A DNA stretch of 16,389 nucleotides, taken from positions 1 to 16,389 of the forward strand of contig JAOZRM010000003.1 in NCBI GenBank assembly GCA_029940175.1, given 5' to 3'. Shown in pieces: positions 1 through 7,115 of this stretch. The first letter of the stretch is position 1, and every line of letters begins with the position of its first letter. This DNA is from Candidatus Sabulitectum sp. (GTDB taxonomy: Bacteria; Fermentibacterota; Fermentibacteria; Fermentibacterales; JCC-6). A program made the translations under genes and the position numbers. The notes beneath the pieces were generated by a model. The model was not told the origin of the DNA, searched no databases, and worked only from the letters and a program-made list of their open reading frames with translations.

Positions 1-25
1 GAAATGGTCTTGTATTCGATCTGGG

Positions 26-433
26 ATGAAAATACCTGGTCTGATGGTTGATCTTAGAGAAGCGGGCTCGATTCTGCTAATTGCAATCGGAGGCATTTTC
101 GTTTTCGGTGCTTTTGTGAATCCATCGTTTCTCAGATCTCTTCTCGGAATGACATGTCACAGGCTTCCACACAGATCTTTTATGTGGGCACCGGGTCTTT
201 GTGCAAGATGCACATTTTTCTGGATCGGGGTTTTCCTCTCGTCCTCCCTGATGCTGTTTCGAAAACTGCCAGGGTCAATTGTTCTGGGATTGTTTCTTAT
301 TCTTCCAATGGCACTGGATGGTTCCATGCAGTTCATCGGTTTGTATGAGAGTACAAACTTGATGAGATTACTAACCGGTCTTCTTGCGGGAAGTGGTCTC
401 TGTATCCTGCTTGAAGGTGGTGCTAAGGATTGA
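26..433 (+). CDS. DUF2085 small membrane protein (start uncertain)
   Basis: A 135-residue hydrophobic protein with about four membrane segments. It carries the DUF2085 signature: a CHR-L-P-HRSF stretch around residues 44-52 and a C-A-R-C pair around residues 59-62, followed by a hydrophobic segment. The paired cysteines and the Cys-His are what mark this family, and its function is unknown to me; metal binding is only a guess. The reading frame is open to the left edge of the window, no convincing Shine-Dalgarno precedes the ATG at 26, and another in-frame ATG lies at 44, so the true start could be upstream, at 26 or at 44. The next gene on this strand starts 169 bases downstream behind its own leader, so the two need not be co-transcribed. 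Confidence 0.75.
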   Translation: MKIPGLMVDLREAGSILLIAIGGIFVFGAFVNPSFLRSLLGMTCHRLPHRSFMWAPGLCARCTFFWIGVFLSSSLMLFRKLPGSIVLGLFLILPMALDGSMQFIGLYESTNLMRLLTGLLAGSGLCILLEGGAKD

Positions 434-459
434 GAACACGGAGACTCTTCCAGTAACTA

Positions 460-487
460 TTGACAAATCTGTTTGAAAGCGTGAGAT
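460..487 (+). promoter_or_regulatory. Possible promoter for the cyclic-DPG-synthetase homologue
   Basis: A perfect -35 box TTGACA lies at 460-465. With a 16-base spacer the -10 position (482-487) reads TGAGAT, which matches consensus only at the T, A and T positions, so the promoter is uncertain. If it is used, transcription would begin near 494 and give a leader of about 110 bases. Confidence 0.35.
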
Positions 488-514
488 TTGATGCCAACCA
501 GAGAGTATCTGGGG

Positions 515-590
515 TCCACAGGAAGTGGAAGAGGCCGAACCGAATGGTTCGCTGTTGCTCTTTCGCAAGAACTTATTTTACTTGCGGAAA
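515..590 (+). promoter_or_regulatory. Structured leader: three consecutive hairpins before the start at 603
   Basis: Three stem-loops follow each other. The first is TCCAC (515-519) with GTGGA (525-529). The second is CGAACC (536-541) with GGTTCG (546-551) around a GAAT loop. The third is TTTCGCAAG (561-569) with CTTGCGGAAA (581-590), perfect apart from one bulged G. The right arm of the third stem overlaps the start of the purine-rich ribosome binding site GGAAAGGA (586-593), so folding could affect translation. I do not recognise a known riboswitch consensus here. That this is a regulatory RNA is inference from the pairing alone. Confidence 0.4.
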
Positions 591-602
591 GGACGACTCA
601 GT

Positions 603-1928
603 ATGAGCAGAAAAAGAACCCTTATCTTAGGCGCCGCAGGGCGCGATTTCCACAATTTCAATACACTGTATCGCAATGATGACAGCTACGAGGTTGTGGC
701 TTTTACAGCAACACAGATTCCGGATATCGATGGAAGAAAGTATCCCGCAGAGCTTGCAGGAGAATTCTATCCTGAAGGTATCAAGATTCTTGACGAGAGC
801 GAACTCGAGAACATCATCAATGGTGAGAATATCGAGCTTTGTGTAATGTCTTACAGTGATCTTCCAGACAGCACTGTTATGGCTCTGGCCAGCCGTGTTA
901 ACACAGCAGGCGCTGATTTTGTAATGATCGGTGCAGAGCGCACGATGGTCAAGAGCACCAAACCTGTTGTTGCCATTACTGCCGTTCGTACAGGTTGTGG
1001 CAAGAGTCAGACAACACGCCGTGTTGTTGAAGAACTTAAAAAAGCAGGAAAGAAAGTTGTTTCGATTCGTCACCCTATGCCTTACGGTGATCTTGTAAAG
1101 CAGAGAGTACAGCGTTTTGCCACAATTGAAGACCTTAAAAAGCATGAGTGCACAATTGAAGAGATGGAAGAGTACGAGCCACACATCATCAATGGCAATG
1201 TCATCTACTCAGGCGTTGATTACGAGGCAATTCTTCGTGAAGCCGAGAAAGAAGCAGATGTTATTCTCTGGGATGGTGGAAACAACGATACATCCTTCTA
1301 TGCACCAGACCTTACCATCACTGTTGTTGATCCTCACAGACCAGGCCACGAGCTCAGCTACTACCCCGGTCAGACAAACCTCAGACTTGCAGATGTTGTT
1401 GTGATCAACAAGATCGACAGTGCATATCCCGAGGATGTTGAGGAAGTAAGAAAGAACATCCGTTCGGTTAACCCCACAGCCCGCATCATTGATGGAGCCA
1501 GCCCTGTTTCCGTAGACAAGCCCGAGCTTGTTCTTGGCAAAAAGGTTCTTGTTGTTGAAGACGGACCAACTCTCACCCATGGTGAGATGGAGTACGGTGC
1601 AGGTTTTGTAGCAGCAGAGAAGTACGGTGCTGCTGAGTTCGCCAATCCAGTACCGCATGCAGTGGGTACTATCAGAGGTACTTTTGACAAGTACTACCCT
1701 GGTGTGGAAGAAACAGTAATTCTTCCTGCAATGGGTTACGGCGATGCTCAGATCAAGGATCTCGAAGATACCATCAACGCCATCGATTGTGATGTTGTTA
1801 TCATTGGAACTCCTATGGATCTTTCCAGAATCGTTAAGATCAACAAACCAACTGTAAAGGTTACTTACGACCTTCAGGAGATCGGCAAGCCTGATCTCGG
1901 TGAAGTTCTGAAACCTTTTACCGAATAG
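603..1928 (+). CDS. Cyclic 2,3-diphosphoglycerate synthetase-like P-loop NTPase
   Basis: A 441-residue protein resembling the family named after archaeal cyclic 2,3-diphosphoglycerate synthetase, which cyclises 2,3-DPG with ATP in some methanogens. The N-terminal 120 residues look like a Rossmann-type domain (start LILGAAGRDFHNFN). A Walker A motif T-G-C-G-K-S-Q-T-T lies at about 130-138. A hydrophobic strand ending in ILWDGGNND (221-229) looks like Walker B, and NKID at 269-272 resembles a guanine-specificity motif. I chose ATG 603 because GGAAAGGA (586-593) sits 9 bases upstream and family proteins begin just before LILGAAGRD; the same frame is open back to a GTG at 525 without a usable ribosome site. 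Bacterial members are widespread but their substrate is not established, so the name should be read as a family label. A hairpin downstream separates it from korD. Confidence 0.8.
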   Translation: MSRKRTLILGAAGRDFHNFNTLYRNDDSYEVVAFTATQIPDIDGRKYPAELAGEFYPEGIKILDESELENIINGENIELCVMSYSDLPDSTVMALASRVNTAGADFVMIGAERTMVKSTKPVVAITAVRTGCGKSQTTRRVVEELKKAGKKVVSIRHPMPYGDLVKQRVQRFATIEDLKKHECTIEEMEEYEPHIINGNVIYSGVDYEAILREAEKEADVILWDGGNNDTSFYAPDLTITVVDPHRPGHELSYYPGQTNLRLADVVVINKIDSAYPEDVEEVRKNIRSVNPTARIIDGASPVSVDKPELVLGKKVLVVEDGPTLTHGEMEYGAGFVAAEKYGAAEFANPVPHAVGTIRGTFDKYYPGVEETVILPAMGYGDAQIKDLEDTINAIDCDVVIIGTPMDLSRIVKINKPTVKVTYDLQEIGKPDLGEVLKPFTE

Positions 1929-1961
1929 TAGAAATAGTTCGCATGTCGCGATAATCGCATT

Positions 1962-1993
1962 GAAAGGCAGGTCCCGTAGGGGTCTTGCCTTTC
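1962..1993 (+). terminator. Hairpin between cpgs-like gene and korD, possible weak terminator
   Basis: GAAAGGCA (1962-1969) pairs perfectly with TGCCTTTC (1986-1993), and the inner AGGTCCC/GGGGTCT sequences extend the stem imperfectly. The tail after the stem (TTGCATCATC) is poor in T, so read-through into the kor operon is likely to some degree. It could be an attenuator. The region 1929-1961 in front has a direct repeat TCGCAT (1939-1944 and 1955-1960) but no clear promoter. Confidence 0.5.
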
Positions 1994-2018
1994 TTGCATC
2001 ATCTGGAGGTATTGTTCA

Positions 2019-2309
2019 ATGTCTGAAAAACCCATTAAGGGGCAGACAAAGGAAGAACATTGTGAGACCAAAGAGGGCAAGAGACCCGCTGTCCATATTT
2101 TCCCCGAGTGGTGTAAGGGATGTGGAATCTGCGTAGCATTCTGCCCCAAGCAGGTACTGGAAATGGGCAGGGATCAGAAGGCCCATGTGGTGTATCCCGA
2201 AAAATGTATTGAATGTGCTCTTTGTGCCCGGAGATGTCCTGAGTTCGCTGTGTATGTAAGCGGAGATCACATTAAAGAGGGCAAGAAAAAGAACGGTGGT
2301 GAGAAATGA
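2019..2309 (+). CDS. korD: 2-oxoacid:ferredoxin oxidoreductase, delta (ferredoxin-like) subunit
   Basis: A 96-residue ferredoxin-like protein with two [4Fe-4S] motifs: C-K-G-C-G-I-C-V-A-F-C-P and C-I-E-C-A-L-C-A-R-R-C-P. Delta subunits of this enzyme class accept electrons from the TPP-bound substrate and pass them to free ferredoxin. It is preceded by a strong ribosome binding site GGAGGT (2005-2010), 8 bases from the ATG. Its stop overlaps the next start in an ATGA junction at 2306-2309, so it is the first gene of a translationally coupled operon. The first 30 or so residues are charged and lack motifs. The gene symbol assumes the enzyme is the 2-oxoglutarate type, which the sequence suggests but does not prove. 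Confidence 0.88.
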   Translation: MSEKPIKGQTKEEHCETKEGKRPAVHIFPEWCKGCGICVAFCPKQVLEMGRDQKAHVVYPEKCIECALCARRCPEFAVYVSGDHIKEGKKKNGGEK

Positions 2310-3451
2310 GCGGTGTTCCCTGGGGAGAGACAAAACTTGTGCAGGGTAATGAAGCCGTGGCTCTCGGTGCCCTTGCTGCTGGAATCGACTTCTTTGCCGG
2401 ATATCCAATTACGCCCTCTACTGAAGTTGCAGAAATTCTTGCCCGCGAGATGCCTGTGATCGGTAAAAAGTGGATACAGATGGAAGACGAGATAGCCAGT
2501 ATCAGTGCAATCATCGGCGGCAGCCTTGCCGGCGGCAGATCAATGACAGCCACCAGTGGTCCGGGGTTCAGTTTGATGCAGGAAGGTCTCGGGTATGCGT
2601 GCATGACAGAAGTACCTCTGGTGCTTGTTAATGTTATGCGTGGCGGACCATCAACCGGACTTCCTACTCAGGTCGCTCAGGGTGATGTAATGCAGGCCAG
2701 ATGGGGAACTCACGGAGACCATCCAGCCATCGTCCTTGCGCCATCAGATGTTAAGGAATGCTTTGATCTTACGGTTAAAGCTTTTAACCTTGCCGAGGAG
2801 TTTCGCACACCTGTTATCCTCATGCCCGACGAAGTTATCGGTCACATGCGTGAGAAGCTTACTTTTCCTAAAGAGGAAGAAGTATGCGTAATCCCACCTT
2901 CTTCACCGGATGTACCTCTTGAGTGGTACGAGCATTACCATACCTCTGCTACAGGTGTTTCACCAATGGCACATTTCGGGTCCGGTTACCGTTTTCATGT
3001 TACCGGGCTTACCCACGACACACATGGCTTCCCCACCCGTAAGGTGGATGAGGTTGTGTCTAAAATGAACAGACTCAAACAGAAAATAACCAGACGACTG
3101 GATGTTCTTGAGAACAACATGATCCATGATGTAGAGAACTGCGATGTTGTTATTTTCTGCTATGGTTCCGTTTACAGAAGCGCTCTTGCTGCGCAGAAGA
3201 TCCTTGCAAAGCAGCGGAAAAAGGTTGGCATTTTCCGTCCTGTAACCATCTGGCCTTTCCCGGACAGAACGGTTAAGGAGATGCTTGATTCAAAAGAGGT
3301 TATTCTTGTTCCGGAACTCAATCAGGGACAGATCATACACGAAGTAGAGCGTCTTACTTCTGACAGTGTTAGAGTTGTTCCTCTGCACAGATTTGACGGT
3401 TATGAGATTACACCTGAGCAGCTTGTCGCTGCAGTACTGGAGGTGATGTAA
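2306..3451 (+). CDS. korA: 2-oxoglutarate (2-oxoacid):ferredoxin oxidoreductase, alpha subunit
   Basis: A 381-residue alpha subunit. The N-terminal pyrimidine-binding domain is marked by QGNEAVALGALAAG and GYPITPSTE (about residues 13-40), then by the conserved ATSGPGFSLMQEGLGYA segment near residue 80-100. The C-terminal third, with VIFCYGSV and the ending LVPELNQGQ, is the transketolase-C-like domain typical of this subunit. The enzyme oxidatively decarboxylates a 2-oxoacid to the acyl-CoA with reduction of ferredoxin and can run in reverse for CO2 fixation. The start overlaps korD by four bases and the stop overlaps the korB start by one base (TAATG), so the subunits are probably made in stoichiometric amounts. 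Related enzymes acting on branched-chain 2-oxoacids are hard to exclude from sequence alone. Confidence 0.9.
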   Translation: MSGVPWGETKLVQGNEAVALGALAAGIDFFAGYPITPSTEVAEILAREMPVIGKKWIQMEDEIASISAIIGGSLAGGRSMTATSGPGFSLMQEGLGYACMTEVPLVLVNVMRGGPSTGLPTQVAQGDVMQARWGTHGDHPAIVLAPSDVKECFDLTVKAFNLAEEFRTPVILMPDEVIGHMREKLTFPKEEEVCVIPPSSPDVPLEWYEHYHTSATGVSPMAHFGSGYRFHVTGLTHDTHGFPTRKVDEVVSKMNRLKQKITRRLDVLENNMIHDVENCDVVIFCYGSVYRSALAAQKILAKQRKKVGIFRPVTIWPFPDRTVKEMLDSKEVILVPELNQGQIIHEVERLTSDSVRVVPLHRFDGYEITPEQLVAAVLEVM

Positions 3452-4287
3452 TGCCTGCCCGTCTTCCATATGCATACAAGTATCTGAGAGCAAAGAAGAA
3501 ATTCCCCCATGTATGGTGCCCGGGTTGCGGTATCGGGATTGTCATGGGTTCAATTATCAGAGCCATAGACAGCCTTGGTTGGGATCTTGATGATATTCTA
3601 ATGGTCTCAGGAATTGGATGTACAAGCAGAATGCCGGTTTATGTGGATTTCAATACACTGCACACAACCCATGGAAGAGCTCTTGCTTTTGGGACCGGCG
3701 CAAAGATGGCCAACCCCAAGCTCAAGGTGCTTGCTGTTATGGGTGATGGTGATTCCATGGCCATTGGCGGCAATCATATAATTCATGCTTCCAGAAGGAA
3801 CATGGATATTACAGCTATCATTGTGAACAACAACAACTATGGAATGACAGGTGGACAGTTTTCTCCCACAACTCCGCAGGGTGCAAAAACTTCTACAACC
3901 CCATACGGTATGATTGAGCCGGATTTCGACATCTGTAAGCTCACTGAAGCTGCAGGGGCGAACTTTGTTGCCCGTGGAGACGTTTATCATGTTATAGAAC
4001 TCGACGGTATGATCAAAAAGGCACTTTCCGGTTCCGGATTCAGAGTGGTGGAAGCTCTGGCTCCCTGCCCCACCAACTTCGGCAGGGCAAACAGACAGGG
4101 TGATGCCGTGAACATGATGGAACTGCTGAAAGACAACACCATTAATATTGCTCAGGCATCCAAGCTCTCCAAAGAAAAGACAGAGGGTAAAACGGTTAGA
4201 GGTATTTTTGTTGACCGTGATGAAATAGGGTATCTGGAGAGATATGAGGAGCTCTGCGATCGCGTTTTATCGGAGGTGAAGAAATGA
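3451..4287 (+). CDS. korB: 2-oxoglutarate (2-oxoacid):ferredoxin oxidoreductase, beta subunit
   Basis: A 278-residue TPP-binding beta subunit. The CPGCGIG motif lies at residues 23-29, where family members carry cysteines that bind an iron-sulfur cluster, and a third cysteine follows in GIGCTSR (54-60). The TPP/magnesium motif is GDGD at 98-101 followed by NNNNYGMTGGQ at about 126-136, and SPTTP follows it, the pattern usual for 2-oxoglutarate or branched-chain types. ALAPCPTNFG further on supplies another conserved cysteine. The gene overlaps both neighbours (one base with korA, four with korC), as expected for subunits of one complex. Confidence 0.92.
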   Translation: MPARLPYAYKYLRAKKKFPHVWCPGCGIGIVMGSIIRAIDSLGWDLDDILMVSGIGCTSRMPVYVDFNTLHTTHGRALAFGTGAKMANPKLKVLAVMGDGDSMAIGGNHIIHASRRNMDITAIIVNNNNYGMTGGQFSPTTPQGAKTSTTPYGMIEPDFDICKLTEAAGANFVARGDVYHVIELDGMIKKALSGSGFRVVEALAPCPTNFGRANRQGDAVNMMELLKDNTINIAQASKLSKEKTEGKTVRGIFVDRDEIGYLERYEELCDRVLSEVKK

Positions 4288-4898
4288 AATACTCCGAGAT
4301 AAGACTTGCCGGTTCAGGTGGACAGGGACTTGGTCTTGCAGGCAGGATTCTCAGCCAGGCTGCAATTCTTAACGGTAGTGAAGTTTGTCTTACCCAGAGC
4401 TACGGTCCAGAGGCCAGAGGTGGTGCAAGTAGAACAGATGTAATAATATCCGATAAGCCAATTCTTTTCCCGAACTGCCGAAAGCTGGACATTCTTCTTG
4501 CAATGAACCAGGAGAGCGCCGACAAATTCAGCGGCAAGGTTAAGGAAAGAGGTTTTTTTGTGGTGGATTCCACTTTCGTTGATCAGCTTCCCGAAGGGAA
4601 AGTTTACGAATATCCTTTCACTGACAAGAGTATTGAGGTATTTGGACAGAAGATAGTAGCCAACCTTATGGCTATGGGGATGTTTGCTGCTCTCAGCAGA
4701 TTTTTCAAGCTGGAGATCTGGACCGATGCCATCAAACTTGCAGTACCTGAAGCCTTTCTTGAATTGAATCTTAAGGCTTTTGAGATGGGACATCGCGAGG
4801 GAAGAGAGATCCTTCACATGGAAGAGGGAAGAATCCCGGTTACCTGGGACAGGAAGCAACCTGTACCAAAGGCTGTAAGGGATAAATTCTCCAGATAG
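4284..4898 (+). CDS. korC: 2-oxoglutarate (2-oxoacid):ferredoxin oxidoreductase, gamma subunit
   Basis: A 204-residue gamma subunit. It begins with the family signature RLAGSGGQGLGLAGRIL (about residues 7-23), followed by QSYGPEARGGASRTDVI, which is conserved among gamma subunits of ferredoxin-dependent 2-oxoacid oxidoreductases. The start overlaps the korB stop (ATGA at 4284-4287), and the korB end supplies the ribosome binding site GGAGGTGA. It closes the operon in the order D-A-B-C. No strong terminator follows, only a small stem (AACGC 4913-4917 with GCGTT 4926-4930). Confidence 0.9.
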   Translation: MKYSEIRLAGSGGQGLGLAGRILSQAAILNGSEVCLTQSYGPEARGGASRTDVIISDKPILFPNCRKLDILLAMNQESADKFSGKVKERGFFVVDSTFVDQLPEGKVYEYPFTDKSIEVFGQKIVANLMAMGMFAALSRFFKLEIWTDAIKLAVPEAFLELNLKAFEMGHREGREILHMEEGRIPVTWDRKQPVPKAVRDKFSR

Positions 4899-4928
4899 AT
4901 AAGATAGGATGAAACGCATTCAGAGGCG

Positions 4929-4942
4929 TTCCTGAGCAGGAA
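4929..4942. promoter_or_regulatory. Inverted repeat TTCCTG-AG-CAGGAA, candidate operator
   Basis: A perfect 6-base inverted repeat with a 2-base centre lies between korC and the first OmpA-family gene, 7 bases upstream of a TTGACT -35-like box. The same half-sites occur at 12844-12859 in front of the paralogous gene. A 2-base loop is too small for a stable RNA hairpin, so a DNA-binding protein site is the more natural reading. The binding protein is unknown. Confidence 0.4.
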
Positions 4943-4949
4943 ACTTGCA

Positions 4950-4999
4950 TTGACTTGCCTTTGTGCTGACTGTATTTTCTGCTGGGATTGTGATATAAT
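4950..4999 (+). promoter_or_regulatory. Promoter(s) of the first OmpA-family gene
   Basis: A perfect extended -10 element TG-A-TATAAT lies at 4991-4999, which would start transcription near 5006. A second possible promoter is TTGACT (4950-4955) with TATTTT (4973-4978) at a 17-base spacer. Tandem promoters would suit a highly expressed outer membrane protein. Confidence 0.6.
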
Positions 5000-5015
5000 G
5001 CGTGATTTTACGCTA

Positions 5016-5031
5016 TCGGACGTGTGTCCGA
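5016..5031 (+). promoter_or_regulatory. 5' UTR stem-loop of the first OmpA-family mRNA
   Basis: TCGGAC (5016-5021) pairs with GTCCGA (5026-5031) around a GTGT loop, about 10 bases after the predicted transcription start and just before the ribosome binding site AGGAGGGG (5037-5044). A smaller stem GCGT/ACGC lies at 5000-5013. Stem-loops near the 5' end stabilise the E. coli ompA mRNA, and a similar role is a reasonable inference here. Confidence 0.4.
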
Positions 5032-5047
5032 AAAACAGGAGGGGACT

Positions 5048-7039
5048 ATGAAATTAATTCTTACTTTGCTGGCAGTTCTGCTTATGTCAGCAACTGTTGC
5101 CAATGCACTTCCATCTTACTGGGGTCTTCGTGGACTTAACAGAGTCGTTGATGCCCAGCCGATCGAAACCAATCAGTACTCTGTTGGACTCTTTACTCAT
5201 CTCGGTATCAGCCAAGATGATAGAGCAGCTGTACTGAACAATGTGTCTTTCATCGCTGAAGACACCGAGTACGATGCTACTGGCCACCTTGCCTTCGGCT
5301 ATGGTATAAATGAAATGGTTGAAATGGCCGGTAGGGTCAGTTACTGGTGGAACGGTTACAGACGCGACCTCAGCAATGCAGATCGCGATGCGGGAACCGG
5401 TGACTGGGAGAGCGATGATGCTTTGAATGAAGCTGTTCTTTCTCTTAAGATCGCCTTCAACCCCACAGATGATGGTCAGTTCTGGCTGGGCTTCATGCCT
5501 CAGGTAGGCTTTGCCATCAGCACTGGTGACAACGATTACGTTACAATGTACGACGCCGGTACAGATGGAATCTGGTACCTTGATGATCCAATGTTTACAA
5601 TGAGACGTGCCATGCTCAACTCCGGCAAGCTCAATCTCGGTGGAGACATGCTTGTTTCCTACAACGCAGACTTTGGTCTCGGTGTTCACTTGAACGCAGG
5701 GTTCCACCGTTACTCTCAGCAGTTTGATTTCGCCGATAACAGACGCAACGCTGCCGGGGGCATTGAAGCTACTGATGATGTAGAACTCACAGTAGATGAC
5801 AATGTTGTCAGAGTTGCTGCAGGGCTTGAGTTCCAGACAGGTATTGCAATTCCTTTTGTAGAGTTCGAATACAGCAAGTATCTTGATCGTACGGAAGAAG
5901 CAGGAAATGGCGAGAGATACGACGAGATCGCTCTTCTTGATGGTGGATTCAGATTCACATCCCCATACGGTTTAGCTCTTGACCTTACAGGTTCAATGGC
6001 TCTTACTTCTTTTGATCCAGAGTGGTCAGATCTCGGTCATGGTATTTACCAGGCTGGAACTACTCCTACTGAGGAGGAACGCGCTCAGAGAAGTCCTTTC
6101 CCAGGTGGATATCCTGCGGACTATGGTGTAGGTATCAACCTTATCTTCTCATCTGTTCTTCTTCAGGCTCCCACACATGGAACTCTCAGTGGTATTGTAA
6201 CCAGCTCTGAGACCGGTGAGGTTCTTCAGGCCGAGGTCAGCTTCCCAGCTTCCTCAGTTCTTCCTCAGGCAACAATAAACGGTTTCTACTCCGTTGAGCT
6301 TCTTGCGGGATCAGTTCCAATTAACGTCACTGCTGAAGGATATCTTCCTTTCTCAGAGACTGTTGTTATTGTAGCCGGTGAAGATCATGCTCTTGATATA
6401 GCTCTTGATCCAATTCCGGATAACGGTATTCTTACAGGTACTGTTACCAATGCTGAGACCGATGAGATCATCGTTGGTGCTTCAGTAATGGTTGATGGCC
6501 TTCCAGAGGGCATTGAGGGAACCACCACAACCAACGCCAGTGGTGTTTACTCCATCGCTCTTCCAGAGGGCAACTGGACCGTTAGAGTTGAAGCAGCAGA
6601 CTATCTTAATGTTGTAAAAGTGCAGATCATGGCACCTGAAGTAACAACAATCTTTGATGTACAGATGCGCCCTGCTCTTGTAGAGGGTCAGGTTCTCAGC
6701 TTCAATAACATCTACTTCGAGAGTGGCAGTTCTCAGATCAAAGCTGAGAGCTTCGGTATTCTCGACCAGGTTGCACAGACTCTTATTGACAACGCGGGTG
6801 TTAGAGTTCGTATCGCAGGTCATACCGACAGCGACGGAAGCTCCAGCTACAACCAGGGTCTCAGTGAGCGCAGAGCAAACTCAGTACTTGATTATCTTGT
6901 ACGCAAGGGTGTTCCTGCAAACACACTGTCTGCCATTGGTTACGGTGAAGAGAACCCTGTGGTTCCCAACACCAGCGCATCCAACAAGGCTCAGAACAGG
7001 CGTATTGAATTCACAGTGCTCGGTGTTGCAATTCAATAG
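5048..7039 (+). CDS. OmpA-family outer membrane protein with two carboxypeptidase-regulatory-like domains
   Basis: A 663-residue exported protein. Residues 1-20 are a signal peptide ending in ANA, with the mature protein starting LPSYWGLRG. Residues 21 to about 375 alternate polar and aromatic residues as in an outer membrane beta-barrel. Two beta-sandwich domains of the carboxypeptidase-regulatory-like type follow (about 378-455, GTLSGIVTSSETGE; about 460-540, GILTGTVTNAETDE). The C-terminal 110 residues are an OmpA domain with IYFESGSSQIK and GHTDSDGSSSYNQGLSERRA, containing the Asp and Arg that bind diaminopimelate in peptidoglycan. ATG 5048 is chosen because AGGAGGGG precedes it; the frame is open to a GTG at 5024 that would spoil the signal peptide. 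A paralogue of nearly the same architecture is at 12985-14925. It probably anchors the outer membrane to the cell wall. Confidence 0.85.
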   Translation: MKLILTLLAVLLMSATVANALPSYWGLRGLNRVVDAQPIETNQYSVGLFTHLGISQDDRAAVLNNVSFIAEDTEYDATGHLAFGYGINEMVEMAGRVSYWWNGYRRDLSNADRDAGTGDWESDDALNEAVLSLKIAFNPTDDGQFWLGFMPQVGFAISTGDNDYVTMYDAGTDGIWYLDDPMFTMRRAMLNSGKLNLGGDMLVSYNADFGLGVHLNAGFHRYSQQFDFADNRRNAAGGIEATDDVELTVDDNVVRVAAGLEFQTGIAIPFVEFEYSKYLDRTEEAGNGERYDEIALLDGGFRFTSPYGLALDLTGSMALTSFDPEWSDLGHGIYQAGTTPTEEERAQRSPFPGGYPADYGVGINLIFSSVLLQAPTHGTLSGIVTSSETGEVLQAEVSFPASSVLPQATINGFYSVELLAGSVPINVTAEGYLPFSETVVIVAGEDHALDIALDPIPDNGILTGTVTNAETDEIIVGASVMVDGLPEGIEGTTTTNASGVYSIALPEGNWTVRVEAADYLNVVKVQIMAPEVTTIFDVQMRPALVEGQVLSFNNIYFESGSSQIKAESFGILDQVAQTLIDNAGVRVRIAGHTDSDGSSSYNQGLSERRANSVLDYLVRKGVPANTLSAIGYGEENPVVPNTSASNKAQNRRIEFTVLGVAIQ

Positions 7040-7059
7040 TACCTGATTAGATAGAGAAA

Positions 7060-7088
7060 GAAGGGGGCGGGTTTATCCTGCCCCCTTC
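7060..7088. terminator. Bidirectional terminator between convergent genes
   Basis: GAAGGGGGCGGG (7060-7071) pairs with CCTGCCCCCTTC (7077-7088) over 12 positions with one G-T pair and a TTTAT loop. The plus-strand tail is TTCATTC-like and the minus-strand tail is CTTTCTC-like, so both the OmpA-family gene and the convergent minus-strand operon may end here. A near copy of this stem follows the paralogous gene at 14948-14973. Confidence 0.8.
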
Positions 7089-7115
7089 ATTCATGTATAG
7101 CTTTTATCCCGGTGA

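Noticed and set aside
525..602. Possible N-terminal extension of the cyclic-DPG-synthetase homologue from a GTG at 525
   Set aside because: No properly spaced ribosome site, the family starts near LILGAAGRD, and the stretch is better explained by hairpins and the ribosome site before 603.
627..1184. A 185-codon open frame on the minus strand opposite the cyclic-DPG-synthetase homologue
   Set aside because: Cys- and Asn-rich translation without motifs, fully inside a recognised gene.
1939..1960. GATAAT (1950-1955) and TCGCAT direct repeats as a kor promoter
   Set aside because: No -35 box at a suitable distance and only two short repeats; too weak to list as a promoter.
4314..4919. A 201-codon open frame on the minus strand opposite korC
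   Set aside because: It lies fully across a confidently assigned gene with conserved motifs, has no recognisable domain and no ribosome binding site; it is an antisense shadow.
5087..5707. A 206-codon open frame on the minus strand opposite the first OmpA-family gene
   Set aside because: Antisense to a well-supported exported protein, with low-complexity Val/Ile/Thr composition from the reversed codons; no independent support.
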